14,492 nt of DNA, taken from an uncultured Clostridia bacterium. Its GTDB lineage: Bacteria > Bacillota > Clostridia > Christensenellales > Borkfalkiaceae. The stretch spans positions 1 through 14,492 of the forward strand of contig CANPWF010000025.1 of assembly GCA_947581885.1 (NCBI GenBank). The letters run 5' to 3'. Under the pieces are notes generated by a model. The model saw only the letters and a program-made list of their open reading frames with translations, searched no databases and had not been told where the DNA came from. The translations under genes and the position numbers were made by a program. Shown in pieces: positions 5,031-14,330 of this stretch. Position 1 is the first letter of the stretch. Every line of letters begins with the position of its first letter.

Positions 5031-8000
5031 ATGCGGAATATCAGTGTATCCGTCCGCCGTTGCGCTGTGCTCGTTGCCATGAGCCTTGCGCTGACGGCGG
5101 GCGCACTTTTGTTACCGAAGTCCGCTTCCGCGGCGGCAGTGGATGCCGAATCAACGATCGCGGCACTCCAATCGCGCAACGAGAACCTCATCGTCAAGTA
5201 CGGCTTGGACGAGAAGGACACGGGCGACGGACAGAAGCTCGCGGCGATGAAATGGGATCCGGAAACCAAATCCTATGTCGCCGATCCTACCCACGACGCG
5301 ACGATCCATTACTCGCTTGCCGATAAAAGATCGGGCGTTGTTGCGTCCGTTGAGGGCGTTGAGGGTGCGACCGCTTTGAGCTTCACGGGAATTTCCTATG
5401 CGGAAACCAATTTCCAATTGCCGCAGGAAGCCGACGGGATGACAATTTCTATATGGGTCAAGAACCTGAGCGGTTATTTCGCAAGCCTTGCGGAATTCTG
5501 GAACGGCGAAGTTGGCGGTCGTCTTGGGAAAGGTACCATGCAGCTCTCCAAAGGGGAGCCGGCAACGTGGGGTTCCAAGAGCGGTACGTTTGAAGGGAAT
5601 GGGAACTGTCCTTCCTACGATAAAAATAAATGCGAAGGCAGATTACATTCTTTTGTGGTAGAAATCGATAACGGCGATTATTACGATAAAAACAACGGTC
5701 AGCCTGTGACGGATGACCTAATGGTAGCAGAGCAGTGGTATCAGGTGACCTGTGTTATTACCGAAAAGGAAATGCGGGCATACCGCGACGGCGAGCTCAA
5801 ACAAACCTTCAAAAAATATAATACCGCCTCGGATAACAACGTTGAAGCAATTCTTTCCGCAATTATGACTTCGGCAAAGAGCGCAAACGGCAAGCTTGGG
5901 ATCCGTTTGGGCAACGACCCTTCCAAAGACGGGATGGCAGATGTCCTTGACGACTTCCGCGTTTATAAAAATGCAATGTCGCAGGAAGAGGTCACTGCCC
6001 TGTATCAAGAATATAAAGGAATCAAAGCTCTGCACGGCAAGACGGTGAAGCTCGAAGGATTCGATAGCGAATATTCCGTCGATAACGGCAGTATCAATTG
6101 TATCACCGTCAAGTCCGATTCGGAAGATTTCCCCAAGATCCTCATCGGCGACGTGACGGCTGAAAAAGTCACGGAGCAAGAGGGGACGTATTCCGCCACG
6201 GGCGACGGCTTCTCTTACAGCTACACCGTCAGCGACTATGTGGGGAAGGCGAGAACGGCGACCGTTCTCTTTACCGAGGGCGAAGAGAATTTTGCCTTCG
6301 AAGTTACGCATATCAAAGAAAAATTCCTTCCGCTTACGACGCTTGGATATAAAGTCAACGGGTCGGATACGGTCGTTTCCGTCGAGGGATTCGATCCTCA
6401 AACGACGGAATACACCGTCACCCTTTCGCCCGATGTTGCAGAAGTGGAATTGGTTGCGGAAGTTGCGGAAGAGGCTGGCGAAACGAACGTTGCTACCGTC
6501 AACGAGAGCATTCAGCTCAACGGCGACAATAAAATTGTGACGAAGGATACTTCGGGCGTGGAATGCACAACCTACACCGTTACCTTCCAAAGGGCGCGGG
6601 GGGATGAGGCGACGCCGAAGGTCGGCGGGCTCCGAATGAGCTTCGCTACGCAGACCGAATACGTCGATACGCTTCCGTCCAATGTGTATCAAGAGAACGT
6701 CGTGCCGCAGTACCCCAACGGGACGACGGTGGAAAGTTTCAGCTATGATTCGGCAAATCACGTTGTCACTTTCACCCTCAAAGACAAGGTGACGAACGAC
6801 GCGACGGAGTACTCCCTCACCTATAAAAAGAGGGAAGAGGCGCACATCGCGCATTGGTCGTTCGACGAAGTTGCAACCGAAAATCAAGTGTTCAAGGGCT
6901 CCGCTTGGGATACGGGATCGAACGGCTTGAAAGAGGACGACAGCCTCAACATGACGGTGCGCCAGACGAGCGGCTGGGGCGACACTGTGGTCGACAATGC
7001 CAAGGAATCCCAAGGCACCCTTGTGGACGGTGTTGCGGGGCAGGCTTTGAAGCTCGGCGATTGGCAATACACCACCGCCAAACTTCCCGAGGCAGGCGGC
7101 GTGACGGGCTTCACCTTCTCCACTTGGATGCAAACGGCGGGTCCCGTTTGGGAAGCCATCTTCGCCGTCAACGGGAACGAGTGGGGCACCATTCTCGAAA
7201 AAGGTCATATGCAGCGGCATACGATCAGGAATGGGCAACCCATCAACGGTACCGACTTCGACAATCTTCGCACCGATACATGGAACGCCAAGTGGGAGGA
7301 TCCGACCTACGATGCCACCTCTGCCGGGGAGAAAGCGGACGCGCGGAGAGATCTCTTCAATTCCACGGGCGAGTTCGTGTTCTACACCGTCACCGCCACC
7401 TATGTGAACGGGCAGGGCACGGTGAAGTTCTACCAAAACGGCAGGCTCGTTGCCACCTACGCCAATCAGGAGAAACTGAAAGGCGATAACGGGGACGAGA
7501 ATTCCAACAAGGCGAAGATCCTCATCGATGCTCTCAACCAAGGGGCGAGCGTCGGGCTTCACCGTCATCACTATGATTGCGGCTATAATGCCACCTTCGA
7601 CGAAGCCAACGTCTTTGCGTATGCCAAGACGGACGAGGAGATCAAGCGCGAATACGACGCGGTGTGCGAAATGCACTCCCTCGTTCCCGCGAGCGTGCAC
7701 GCGACGGGGCTTGGATATCCCGACCTCGTGTTCGGCGGCGCGACGGTGAGCGGAGAAGGCACAAAGACGGGCACCACCAAGAGCGGCATCACCTATTCCT
7801 ATACGCCGAAAGAGGGCCCCGCAACGCCCGAAAAGGACGACGAAGGCGTGCAAGTTACCCTTTCCACGCTCTACTACAAGCACACAGCGACGGTGAAATT
7901 CACCCGCACGCTCAATCTTACCGCTTCCGCGCTCGGCTTCAAAGAGGGTGAGGATGGCGAAAATGTCGAATTGCAAGTTCCCGACGATCCGAATGAAGTG

Positions 8001-9422
8001 ATCGTCGCCAAAGTGAATTCGGGCGTGAATTTGGGTGATGCGAACGCCGTCACGGGCGGCATCTGCACGGTGAAACCGCTCGAAGGGGACGATACGGCGG
8101 AACATTACGCTGCAACCTTCTCCTACGACACGGGAACGCAAACCGCAACGGTTACCCTCACCTATCTGTTGTACGCGGGGCAGGCGACGGTGTATCATAT
8201 CCGCTTCGTAAACAAGAGCACGGAGACGTTCGAAAGCCTCACCGTGACAGAAGAGAGAGGTTCACACACCACGACCCTCACCCTCGACGATTTCGACGAC
8301 GATAGAACCCTGAAACAACGCATTCTCGTGAGCGATGTCGGCAACTTCTCCGTCACCGTAACGCTCACCCTCGCCGAGGGGGCGAAGTACGGCACAGAGG
8401 GCAAGACGATGTTCACCGTTACGAACAGCATTTGCACGGAGCCGGGCAAATACACCTTCAAGGTGACCAACGAGCGCGGCGATGAAATCAGCTACACCCT
8501 CTTGTTTGAATCGGATACCCGCATTAAAGACGCAACGCTCAAATCGCTCACCGTCAACGGGAAGGAACTTCTCGACTCTGCCGCGATTAAATCGGGCACG
8601 AAAAATTTCACCGTTGAAGTGGGGGTCGGCGAAGCGGATACCGCGGCTGCCGGCATCCAAGCCGTGGTGAATGTCGAGAAATCGACGGTGGACATTTCCT
8701 ACAGTGCGGAGACGAAAGTTGCCAAGATCACGGTCACCGCGCCGCACGGCAATCAACAAGTTTACACCGTCACCTTCCAAGAAAAAACGAAGAGCGGCGA
8801 CGCGACGCTCTCCGATATCAAGGTGGGCGGCACCTCGATCGAGGGCTTCCTTCCGAACAAGACGGAATACACCGTAAAATACAAGGGCGATCAGCCCGCC
8901 GTCACCGCGACGAAGAACTCTTCCGCGGCGGAAACTCCCGATATCACGGTGAATGAAAACGTCGTCACGATCACCGTCACGGCGGAGGACGGCACAACGA
9001 AAACGTACACCGTCACCCTCGTGAAGATGGGCTCCGCGGTGACGATTGAAAAGCTCACGATCAACGGGACGGAAGTGGCTCTCTCCGAAAATAAGGGAAG
9101 CTACTCCGCGCCCGCGGGCACAAGGATGGATACGCTCGCCGTTTCCGTGCAGGCGACGGACGAGAACGCCGCGGTGAAGATCGTGAAGGCGGAGAATAAG
9201 ATCACGGTGACCGTCACTTCCGAGGACGGCGAACATACGGAAACGTACGTTGTAACCGTCTCCTTCGAGGCTTCGCAGTCCGCCTTCGGGCAGGGCGTTA
9301 CCGAGGACAACAGCCCCAAACAGAGCGGTTGCTTCGGGGCGATCGGAGGGATGGGAACGCTCGCTCTCCTTGCGACGGCGGCGGTCGTCATCCTCGCGTG
9401 CAAAAAACGCAAGAACGGTTGA
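5031..9422 (+). CDS. Giant LamG/cadherin-like surface adhesin with C-terminal Cys-TM anchor
   Basis: A 1463-residue cell-surface protein. The signal peptide spans 1 to about 36 (ends SASAA). In order: a LamG/concanavalin-like domain (about 53-330; ends LDDFRVYKNAMSQEEV); a small beta module (about 334-431); a cadherin-like beta-sandwich (about 432-524; EYTVTLSP, TYTVTFQRA); another beta module; a second LamG domain (about 605-880; begins HIAHWSFDE, ends with an ANVFAYAKTDEEI motif); several beta modules; and three cadherin-like repeats (about 1163-1415, each with a TLxxLxVNG-type start and a YTVTF or YTVTL-type end). LamG domains usually bind glycans, and I see no catalytic site. The tail has no LPXTG; instead SGC (Cys1434), a hydrophobic helix and KKRKNG form the anchor. 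The start at 5031 is set by a G8 ribosome site eight bases upstream. It is first in the operon, 16 bases before the next gene. Confidence 0.88.
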   Translation: MRNISVSVRRCAVLVAMSLALTAGALLLPKSASAAAVDAESTIAALQSRNENLIVKYGLDEKDTGDGQKLAAMKWDPETKSYVADPTHDATIHYSLADKRSGVVASVEGVEGATALSFTGISYAETNFQLPQEADGMTISIWVKNLSGYFASLAEFWNGEVGGRLGKGTMQLSKGEPATWGSKSGTFEGNGNCPSYDKNKCEGRLHSFVVEIDNGDYYDKNNGQPVTDDLMVAEQWYQVTCVITEKEMRAYRDGELKQTFKKYNTASDNNVEAILSAIMTSAKSANGKLGIRLGNDPSKDGMADVLDDFRVYKNAMSQEEVTALYQEYKGIKALHGKTVKLEGFDSEYSVDNGSINCITVKSDSEDFPKILIGDVTAEKVTEQEGTYSATGDGFSYSYTVSDYVGKARTATVLFTEGEENFAFEVTHIKEKFLPLTTLGYKVNGSDTVVSVEGFDPQTTEYTVTLSPDVAEVELVAEVAEEAGETNVATVNESIQLNGDNKIVTKDTSGVECTTYTVTFQRARGDEATPKVGGLRMSFATQTEYVDTLPSNVYQENVVPQYPNGTTVESFSYDSANHVVTFTLKDKVTNDATEYSLTYKKREEAHIAHWSFDEVATENQVFKGSAWDTGSNGLKEDDSLNMTVRQTSGWGDTVVDNAKESQGTLVDGVAGQALKLGDWQYTTAKLPEAGGVTGFTFSTWMQTAGPVWEAIFAVNGNEWGTILEKGHMQRHTIRNGQPINGTDFDNLRTDTWNAKWEDPTYDATSAGEKADARRDLFNSTGEFVFYTVTATYVNGQGTVKFYQNGRLVATYANQEKLKGDNGDENSNKAKILIDALNQGASVGLHRHHYDCGYNATFDEANVFAYAKTDEEIKREYDAVCEMHSLVPASVHATGLGYPDLVFGGATVSGEGTKTGTTKSGITYSYTPKEGPATPEKDDEGVQVTLSTLYYKHTATVKFTRTLNLTASALGFKEGEDGENVELQVPDDPNEVIVAKVNSGVNLGDANAVTGGICTVKPLEGDDTAEHYAATFSYDTGTQTATVTLTYLLYAGQATVYHIRFVNKSTETFESLTVTEERGSHTTTLTLDDFDDDRTLKQRILVSDVGNFSVTVTLTLAEGAKYGTEGKTMFTVTNSICTEPGKYTFKVTNERGDEISYTLLFESDTRIKDATLKSLTVNGKELLDSAAIKSGTKNFTVEVGVGEADTAAAGIQAVVNVEKSTVDISYSAETKVAKITVTAPHGNQQVYTVTFQEKTKSGDATLSDIKVGGTSIEGFLPNKTEYTVKYKGDQPAVTATKNSSAAETPDITVNENVVTITVTAEDGTTKTYTVTLVKMGSAVTIEKLTINGTEVALSENKGSYSAPAGTRMDTLAVSVQATDENAAVKIVKAENKITVTVTSEDGEHTETYVVTVSFEASQSAFGQGVTEDNSPKQSGCFGAIGGMGTLALLATAAVVILACKKRKNG

Positions 9423-9438
9423 TTTGGGGGACATGGGT

Positions 9439-11877
9439 ATGAAAAAAATCAAAATCGGATTGCTCGCGCTTCTGTACTCCACGCTCGCTTTCGCGGTTGC
9501 GGGGTGCGCGGCAAAGCATGAGCATACCTTCTCCGAGGGGTGGGCGTTCGACGCGACTTCGCATTGGCATCCCGCTTCCTGCTCGCACGACGTGAAGTCG
9601 GCAAAGAGCGAGCACTCCTTCGAAAAGACGGTGATCCCCGCAACGACTTCGGGCGAGGGCTACACGCTGTACGTCTGCGCGTGCGGATATTCGTATGTCG
9701 ACGACGTGCAGAGCGCGCTTCCTCTTCCCGCCGCGGGATACGGTTTCAACGAAGAGGGGCATTGGAACATTCAGGTGGAGGGGGAAGTGACCCCCACGCC
9801 GCACGTCTACAAAACAGAAAACGACGTTACGGTGGATGCGACCTGTACTTCGGCGGGGTATGTGAAACACACCTGCGAATGCGGGTATTGGTACGCCGAG
9901 CGCACGGCGGATCCCCTCAAACACACGGTGAACGAGAAAGTTTTGGCGAACGACGGCTCGGCGCATTGGCATCTCTGTTCGGTGTGCGGGTTGAAGGTGG
10001 ATTCCGTCGCGCATACGCTCGAAGAACATCTCACGACGGCGTACCCCTGCGCGGAAGGCGCGAAAGTGCAGGTGCATTGCAAGGAGTGCGGATATTCCGC
10101 CGAACTCGACCCCGCAGACACTTCCCATACCTATGAGGAAGGGTATCATAGTGACACAACGCAGCATTGGCGCGAACCGATCTGCGGGCATGGCGACGAC
10201 GAAGCTCCCAACAAAGATGTGGGCGATCACGTCTATGCGGAGGGTAGCAACATCTGCCTCATCTGCGGCGCGGAAGGGGCACGTCAGCTCGCCTTCAAAT
10301 TGAGCGATGCTCAAGAATATTACATCGTTACGGGGATCGGCTCGATCAAGGAGACGGCGATAACGATCCCTTCCGAATACAACAAAAAGTCCGTGAAGGA
10401 GATCGCGCCGCACGCGTTCGAAAACAGCGAAATTACGGGCGTTACCTTCCAAGGAGAGATCGATACGATCGGCGCGAAGGCGTTTGCGGGCAGCTCTTTG
10501 AATAAAAAAGTTACATTGAGCGGTGCGGTCACCCTCGGGCAGAGCGTGTTCGAAGATTGCGCCTCCCTCCCCGAAATCGATTTAGGAAGTTCGACGGCAA
10601 TCCCCGTCGCCGCGTTTGCGGGCTGTACCGCCCTTCAAACGGTGACGGGTTCGGATGTCGCCGCGGTCGGCGCACGGGCGTTTGAGGACTGCGCGGCGTT
10701 AAAGGAACTTCCGACGGAGAAAGTTACTTCCGTCGGCTTTGCGGCGTTCAGCGGGTGCGCTTCCTTCGCGCCCGAATCCGTTGTCGCCCTTCAAACGGTG
10801 GAAGAGTACGCCTTTGCGGGAACGGGGATCAAGAGCGTTACCGCGCCCGTTCTTTCCGCTGTACCCGCCCACCTCTTCGAGGATTGCCAAGAACTCATCG
10901 ATCTTACGCTCAGTGCGGCAAGCATCGGCGCGTCCGCCTTCGAAAATTGCGGACAGCTCGCGAACGTAATCCTCACGAACACCCAAACGGTAGGCGAGAA
11001 CGCCTTCAAGGGCTGTCTGGCCCTCGGAACGCTCGCACTTCCCGAAACTGTCATCCGCGTGGCGGCTTCCGCCTTCGACGGAACGAAACTCGTTACAAGC
11101 GAGAGCGGCGCGACCTATGCGGCGAACGTGCTCGTCGGCATTTCGGACGCGGCAAGCGGCGTTGCCCTGAAAACGGGCACGATCGGCGTTGCCGACGGCG
11201 TTTGCGAAGGAAAAACAACTCTCACCTCGATCACCTTTGCGGCGGAGACGCGCTTCATTGGCGTGAATGCCTTCCGCGGCTGCACGGGGCTTACGCAGGT
11301 TACCTTCACCGAAGGCATCGAGGATATCGGCGCGAACGCCTTCCGCGAGAGCGGGCTCATTTCGGTTACCGTTCCCGCAAGCGTCACTTCGATCGGCGAC
11401 AACGCCTTCTACGATTGCGAAAATCTTACTTCCGCCGAGATCCATGCGGCAAACATCGGCAAGTTCGCCTTCTCGTACACGGGCGTTGGGCGCGACCTCG
11501 ACCATGAAGTAAAGCACCGCCCCGACTACGCGAAGCTCAATTCGGTTACGCTCGGCACCGATGTGAAAACGATCGGCAGCAACGCCTTCCAATACGCACC
11601 GATCACGGAAATCACACTGCAAGGCGTTGAAACGATCGGGCAATACGCCTTCGCGCAGACCGACCTTACAGAGGTTACCATTCCCGCGACCGTTACCTTC
11701 ATCGGGCAGTACGCCTTCTATGAAACCCAACTCACGACGGCGACCTTCGACGATCAAAATAATTGGAACACGGTGAAGAGGGGAGAAGACGGCGAAATCA
11801 AAACGCCGCTCACGATCGAAGTGAACGCCGCAACGCAACTCAAAGATATGACGATCGATTGGAAGAAGGGGGCATAG
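9439..11877 (+). CDS. BspA-like leucine-rich-repeat lipoprotein with His/Trp/Cys modules
   Basis: An 812-residue lipoprotein. Signal peptide with lipobox AVAGC, lipidated Cys23. Residues about 24-290 carry repeated short modules: HWHPASCSH, AHWHLCSVCG, QHWREPICGH, and five CxCG or CxxCG motifs (CACG, CECG, CSVCG, CKECG, CLICG). Such His/Trp/Cys-rich repeats are common in clostridial surface proteins; metal binding is plausible but unproven. From about 320 to 767 come roughly 19 BspA-type (LRR_5) repeats of about 23 residues, each marked by a pattern like IGxNAFxxC. These form a curved surface used for adhesion and protein binding in the family. The C-terminus ends without an anchor, so attachment is by the lipid only. 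I choose ATG 9439 over 9433 because the GGGGG ribosome site (9426-9430) then sits eight bases away. Only four bases separate its stop from the next start. Confidence 0.88.
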   Translation: MKKIKIGLLALLYSTLAFAVAGCAAKHEHTFSEGWAFDATSHWHPASCSHDVKSAKSEHSFEKTVIPATTSGEGYTLYVCACGYSYVDDVQSALPLPAAGYGFNEEGHWNIQVEGEVTPTPHVYKTENDVTVDATCTSAGYVKHTCECGYWYAERTADPLKHTVNEKVLANDGSAHWHLCSVCGLKVDSVAHTLEEHLTTAYPCAEGAKVQVHCKECGYSAELDPADTSHTYEEGYHSDTTQHWREPICGHGDDEAPNKDVGDHVYAEGSNICLICGAEGARQLAFKLSDAQEYYIVTGIGSIKETAITIPSEYNKKSVKEIAPHAFENSEITGVTFQGEIDTIGAKAFAGSSLNKKVTLSGAVTLGQSVFEDCASLPEIDLGSSTAIPVAAFAGCTALQTVTGSDVAAVGARAFEDCAALKELPTEKVTSVGFAAFSGCASFAPESVVALQTVEEYAFAGTGIKSVTAPVLSAVPAHLFEDCQELIDLTLSAASIGASAFENCGQLANVILTNTQTVGENAFKGCLALGTLALPETVIRVAASAFDGTKLVTSESGATYAANVLVGISDAASGVALKTGTIGVADGVCEGKTTLTSITFAAETRFIGVNAFRGCTGLTQVTFTEGIEDIGANAFRESGLISVTVPASVTSIGDNAFYDCENLTSAEIHAANIGKFAFSYTGVGRDLDHEVKHRPDYAKLNSVTLGTDVKTIGSNAFQYAPITEITLQGVETIGQYAFAQTDLTEVTIPATVTFIGQYAFYETQLTTATFDDQNNWNTVKRGEDGEIKTPLTIEVNAATQLKDMTIDWKKGA

Positions 11878-11881
11878 CGAT

Positions 11882-14140
11882 ATGAAAAAATCCAAATTTC
11901 TCGCGCTGATCACCCTGCTTATCTCGCTCCTTTGCTGCGGGATCCTGTTCGGATGCGATGCACAGGAGCCCGACGTTCCCAAGGTGGAAAACGTCGTTCT
12001 CGCCGCGGCGGATACGGCTTCCACAGGCAAAGCAGGGGTGTTGCATCAACTCAGCTACACCGTCCCCAAGGGGAGCAAAGTGAGCACATCCGTAGATTTC
12101 AACGGCAAGACGGCAACGCCCGCGGAATATCTTTGCAACGAAGAGGGGTATATCTTCTATTCGGCGGGCGAATACACCGTCACCGTGTACGCTGCCAAGG
12201 ACGGCATGGTGGGTTCCGATTCCGTAAAACTCACCGTGCAGAAGGGCGCGGCGCACATCACGGATGTAGAGCTCGTCGCCGCGGCGGGGGAAGTGTACGG
12301 CAAAGTGGGCATGGTCCATGTGCTCCGCTACACCGCCTCCGAGGGTTCGGAGATCGCCGTCGAGGTGAAGAAGGGAGATGGGGCCGCTTCTTCCGCCGAT
12401 TATACCTTCGACGCACTGCACAGCACCCTCGTGTTCCATACCCCGACGACGGGGACCGAGATGTACACCGTCAACGTGACGGCGACGCTCGGCTCCACCT
12501 TTGAAAGCGTCGGCACACAGCTCTCGATCACCGTGGATCCGCCCACCGTCACATTGGAGGCGGAGAACACTTTGGTGGAAGCGGGACGGTCGGTCGTTCT
12601 CACCCGCACCGTGAAGTTCGCCCGCGAGGACGGCTTCGATCACGACAGCTTCACCGTAAGGCGGGGCGGGAGTCAGGCGGCTTCTTCCGAGTATTCCCTG
12701 AAAGGGGATGTTTTCACCCCCTTCGTTGCGGGGAGCTATGTGATCTCCTATCGGGTGGATACCCTTCTCGGCGGATACAGCTCGGCTTCCGCGACCGTCA
12801 ATTGCACGGCGGCGCAAATCGGGCTCTCTCTCGCGACGGAAGGCGCACAGCGCGTGCAGTTACAGACGGCGACGGATATCCCCTACATCGTTTCGGGCAA
12901 TGTCGACGGTTTCGAAGTGAGCTTCACTTCCAATCATCCCGACCCTGCCTTACAGCTTACGGCGGGGAACGGGACTTCCGTCCGTATCCTCGATAACCGC
13001 ACCGAGACCGATTGGTTCACCGTCACCGTGACGTACACGAGCAAGGGCGGCGGCAATGCAAAATCCATCGAGATCCCCGTATACACCGTAGACGATCTCT
13101 ATCTTTCCCCCACTTGGGGAGAGGACCCGTTCGGCGGCATGCCCGATGAAGTTCTCACCAACATGGGGCACCTCATCTATTTCGACGCGTCGCCTTTCGA
13201 GGGCGCGAAGTACGAATTTACGAGAAGGGATCTTTCCCTCGAAGTGGCGGAAAACAACGTGACCGCTCCGAGCGGAGGGGAGAAGGTGGAAGTTTTGCTC
13301 GCGGGCGGCGAAAATGCGGACTATCCGTACGTCATTCAGAGCAGTTTCGATAAGAAAGACGCGGGCGACGGCACGGGCAACTTCGTTTTGAGAATGCGTT
13401 TGACCGACCCGTACCTTAAAATGTCGATCGTCGCCGAGAAGAAGTTCACCGTCACGCCGACGCAGAACAGCAACGACGACAGCCCTGCCGTCATTCAGTC
13501 GTATATCGAAAGGCACAACGATTTCTTCACGGAGAGCGCGTTCGACTTTAACGATGAGGGCACGAAGCTCGGGCACGATGCCCGTCTCAACATGATCCTC
13601 ACCAAAGACGGCTATATCATCGGCCGCCCGAGTGCGGGGATGTCGTTCGATGCGGGCGGTGCGCTCGGTGTGGTGCGCCCCGCTTCGGGAGAGAACGTGC
13701 GGCTTGCATTCACCGTTACGCCCGTGACGTTCAACGGCGGCGGAAAGATGGAGCTCGGCATCGGCATCCGTGCGGGCAGCTTTGATACATGGGTCGATTA
13801 TTTGGACCTCGAAGTCAACAGCGGCGTTCTCGGCGTGACTGCGGGCAAAAACTTCGGCGAGATCGAGACGACGGCGACGGTTCCCGTTTCGATCGGAAAG
13901 CCGTTCCATATCCAAATCGATCGGACGAAGAGCGAGGACAAGGTGGTGTTCACTGTATTCTGCCAAACGGAAGAGAACGGGGAGTTCGTGACCCTGCTCA
14001 AAACGGCGGAGATCACCTCTTCTACGAAAGAAGGCAAGGCGTTTGGCTCGGTTGTAGCATATCAATTCGACCGCAGATCGGGAATGGGTTGCGGCACTTA
14101 CGCCGTCGAGAACGTCGCGGTCTTCTCGATCCAACCCTGA
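11882..14140 (+). CDS. Ig-like repeat lipoprotein with C-terminal beta-sandwich domain
   Basis: A 752-residue lipoprotein, third in the operon. The signal peptide ends in lipobox ILFGC with Cys25; two more Cys (18, 19) lie in the hydrophobic core. Four Ig-like beta modules follow (about 35-121, 123-219, 221-310, 311-402); the first two start alike (VENVVLAAADTASTGKAGVL and ITDVELVAAAGEVYGKVGMV) and end in VTVYAA or VNVTATL strands. Residues about 403-530 form another beta-rich segment. The C-terminal 200 residues (about 555-752) read like a jelly-roll/concanavalin fold (VRLAFTVTP, WVDYLDLEVNSGVLGV, FHIQIDRTKSEDKVVFTV) as in LamG-type or DUF1080-like glycan-binding domains; that assignment is my inference. 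No catalytic residues stand out. A GAAGAAGGGGG ribosome site (11862-11872) overlaps the end of the previous gene, which points to coupled translation. Confidence 0.87.
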   Translation: MKKSKFLALITLLISLLCCGILFGCDAQEPDVPKVENVVLAAADTASTGKAGVLHQLSYTVPKGSKVSTSVDFNGKTATPAEYLCNEEGYIFYSAGEYTVTVYAAKDGMVGSDSVKLTVQKGAAHITDVELVAAAGEVYGKVGMVHVLRYTASEGSEIAVEVKKGDGAASSADYTFDALHSTLVFHTPTTGTEMYTVNVTATLGSTFESVGTQLSITVDPPTVTLEAENTLVEAGRSVVLTRTVKFAREDGFDHDSFTVRRGGSQAASSEYSLKGDVFTPFVAGSYVISYRVDTLLGGYSSASATVNCTAAQIGLSLATEGAQRVQLQTATDIPYIVSGNVDGFEVSFTSNHPDPALQLTAGNGTSVRILDNRTETDWFTVTVTYTSKGGGNAKSIEIPVYTVDDLYLSPTWGEDPFGGMPDEVLTNMGHLIYFDASPFEGAKYEFTRRDLSLEVAENNVTAPSGGEKVEVLLAGGENADYPYVIQSSFDKKDAGDGTGNFVLRMRLTDPYLKMSIVAEKKFTVTPTQNSNDDSPAVIQSYIERHNDFFTESAFDFNDEGTKLGHDARLNMILTKDGYIIGRPSAGMSFDAGGALGVVRPASGENVRLAFTVTPVTFNGGGKMELGIGIRAGSFDTWVDYLDLEVNSGVLGVTAGKNFGEIETTATVPVSIGKPFHIQIDRTKSEDKVVFTVFCQTEENGEFVTLLKTAEITSSTKEGKAFGSVVAYQFDRRSGMGCGTYAVENVAVFSIQP

Positions 14141-14150
14141 CCGCCCTTTT

Positions 14151-14242
14151 GAAGGGAAAAACAGGTAAACTTTGAAGGGCAAAACAGGCAAAATTTGAAG
14201 CGGAAAACGGGCATTCTTGGAAGGGCAAAATATTGTTATTGA
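14151..14242. repeat. 23-bp tandem repeat array, four units
   Basis: Units start at 14151, 14174, 14197 and 14220. Each begins GAAG and continues GGMAAAACAGG-like; the first two are closest, the third carries CGGAAAACGGG, and the fourth keeps only the first half (GAAGGGCAAAA). The array begins ten bases after the last operon stop codon and ends just before a stem-loop. It is not coding. Confidence 0.8.
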
Positions 14243-14249
14243 GTGTTAT

Positions 14250-14273
14250 GCGCCGAGGCTTTCGCCTCGGCGC
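14250..14273 (+). terminator. Strong stem-loop ending the surface operon
   Basis: GCGCCGAGGC (14250-14259), loop TTTC, GCCTCGGCGC (14264-14273): a perfect 10-bp stem. The following bases are GTTCCATATTTT, so the U tract is poor and interrupted. It may terminate inefficiently or mainly protect the mRNA end. Confidence 0.6.
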
Positions 14274-14330
14274 GTTCCATATTTTCTCGCTTCCCCCTTT
14301 GGGGGTGCGCCCGCCCGCGCCTCTTTCTTG

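Noticed and set aside
5718..8198. 826-codon open frame on the minus strand
   Set aside because: It lies wholly antisense to the LamG/cadherin gene. The protein is Arg/His/Gly-rich without domains, as expected from the reverse strand of GC-rich codons.
12950..14191. 413-codon minus-strand frame antisense to the third surface protein
   Set aside because: Shadow frame with Arg-rich composition. The plus strand carries the signal peptide, lipobox and repeat modules.
14250..14273. Riboswitch or structured RNA at the right end
   Set aside because: A single perfect stem with a tetraloop after an operon end is better explained as a terminator or mRNA-end hairpin.
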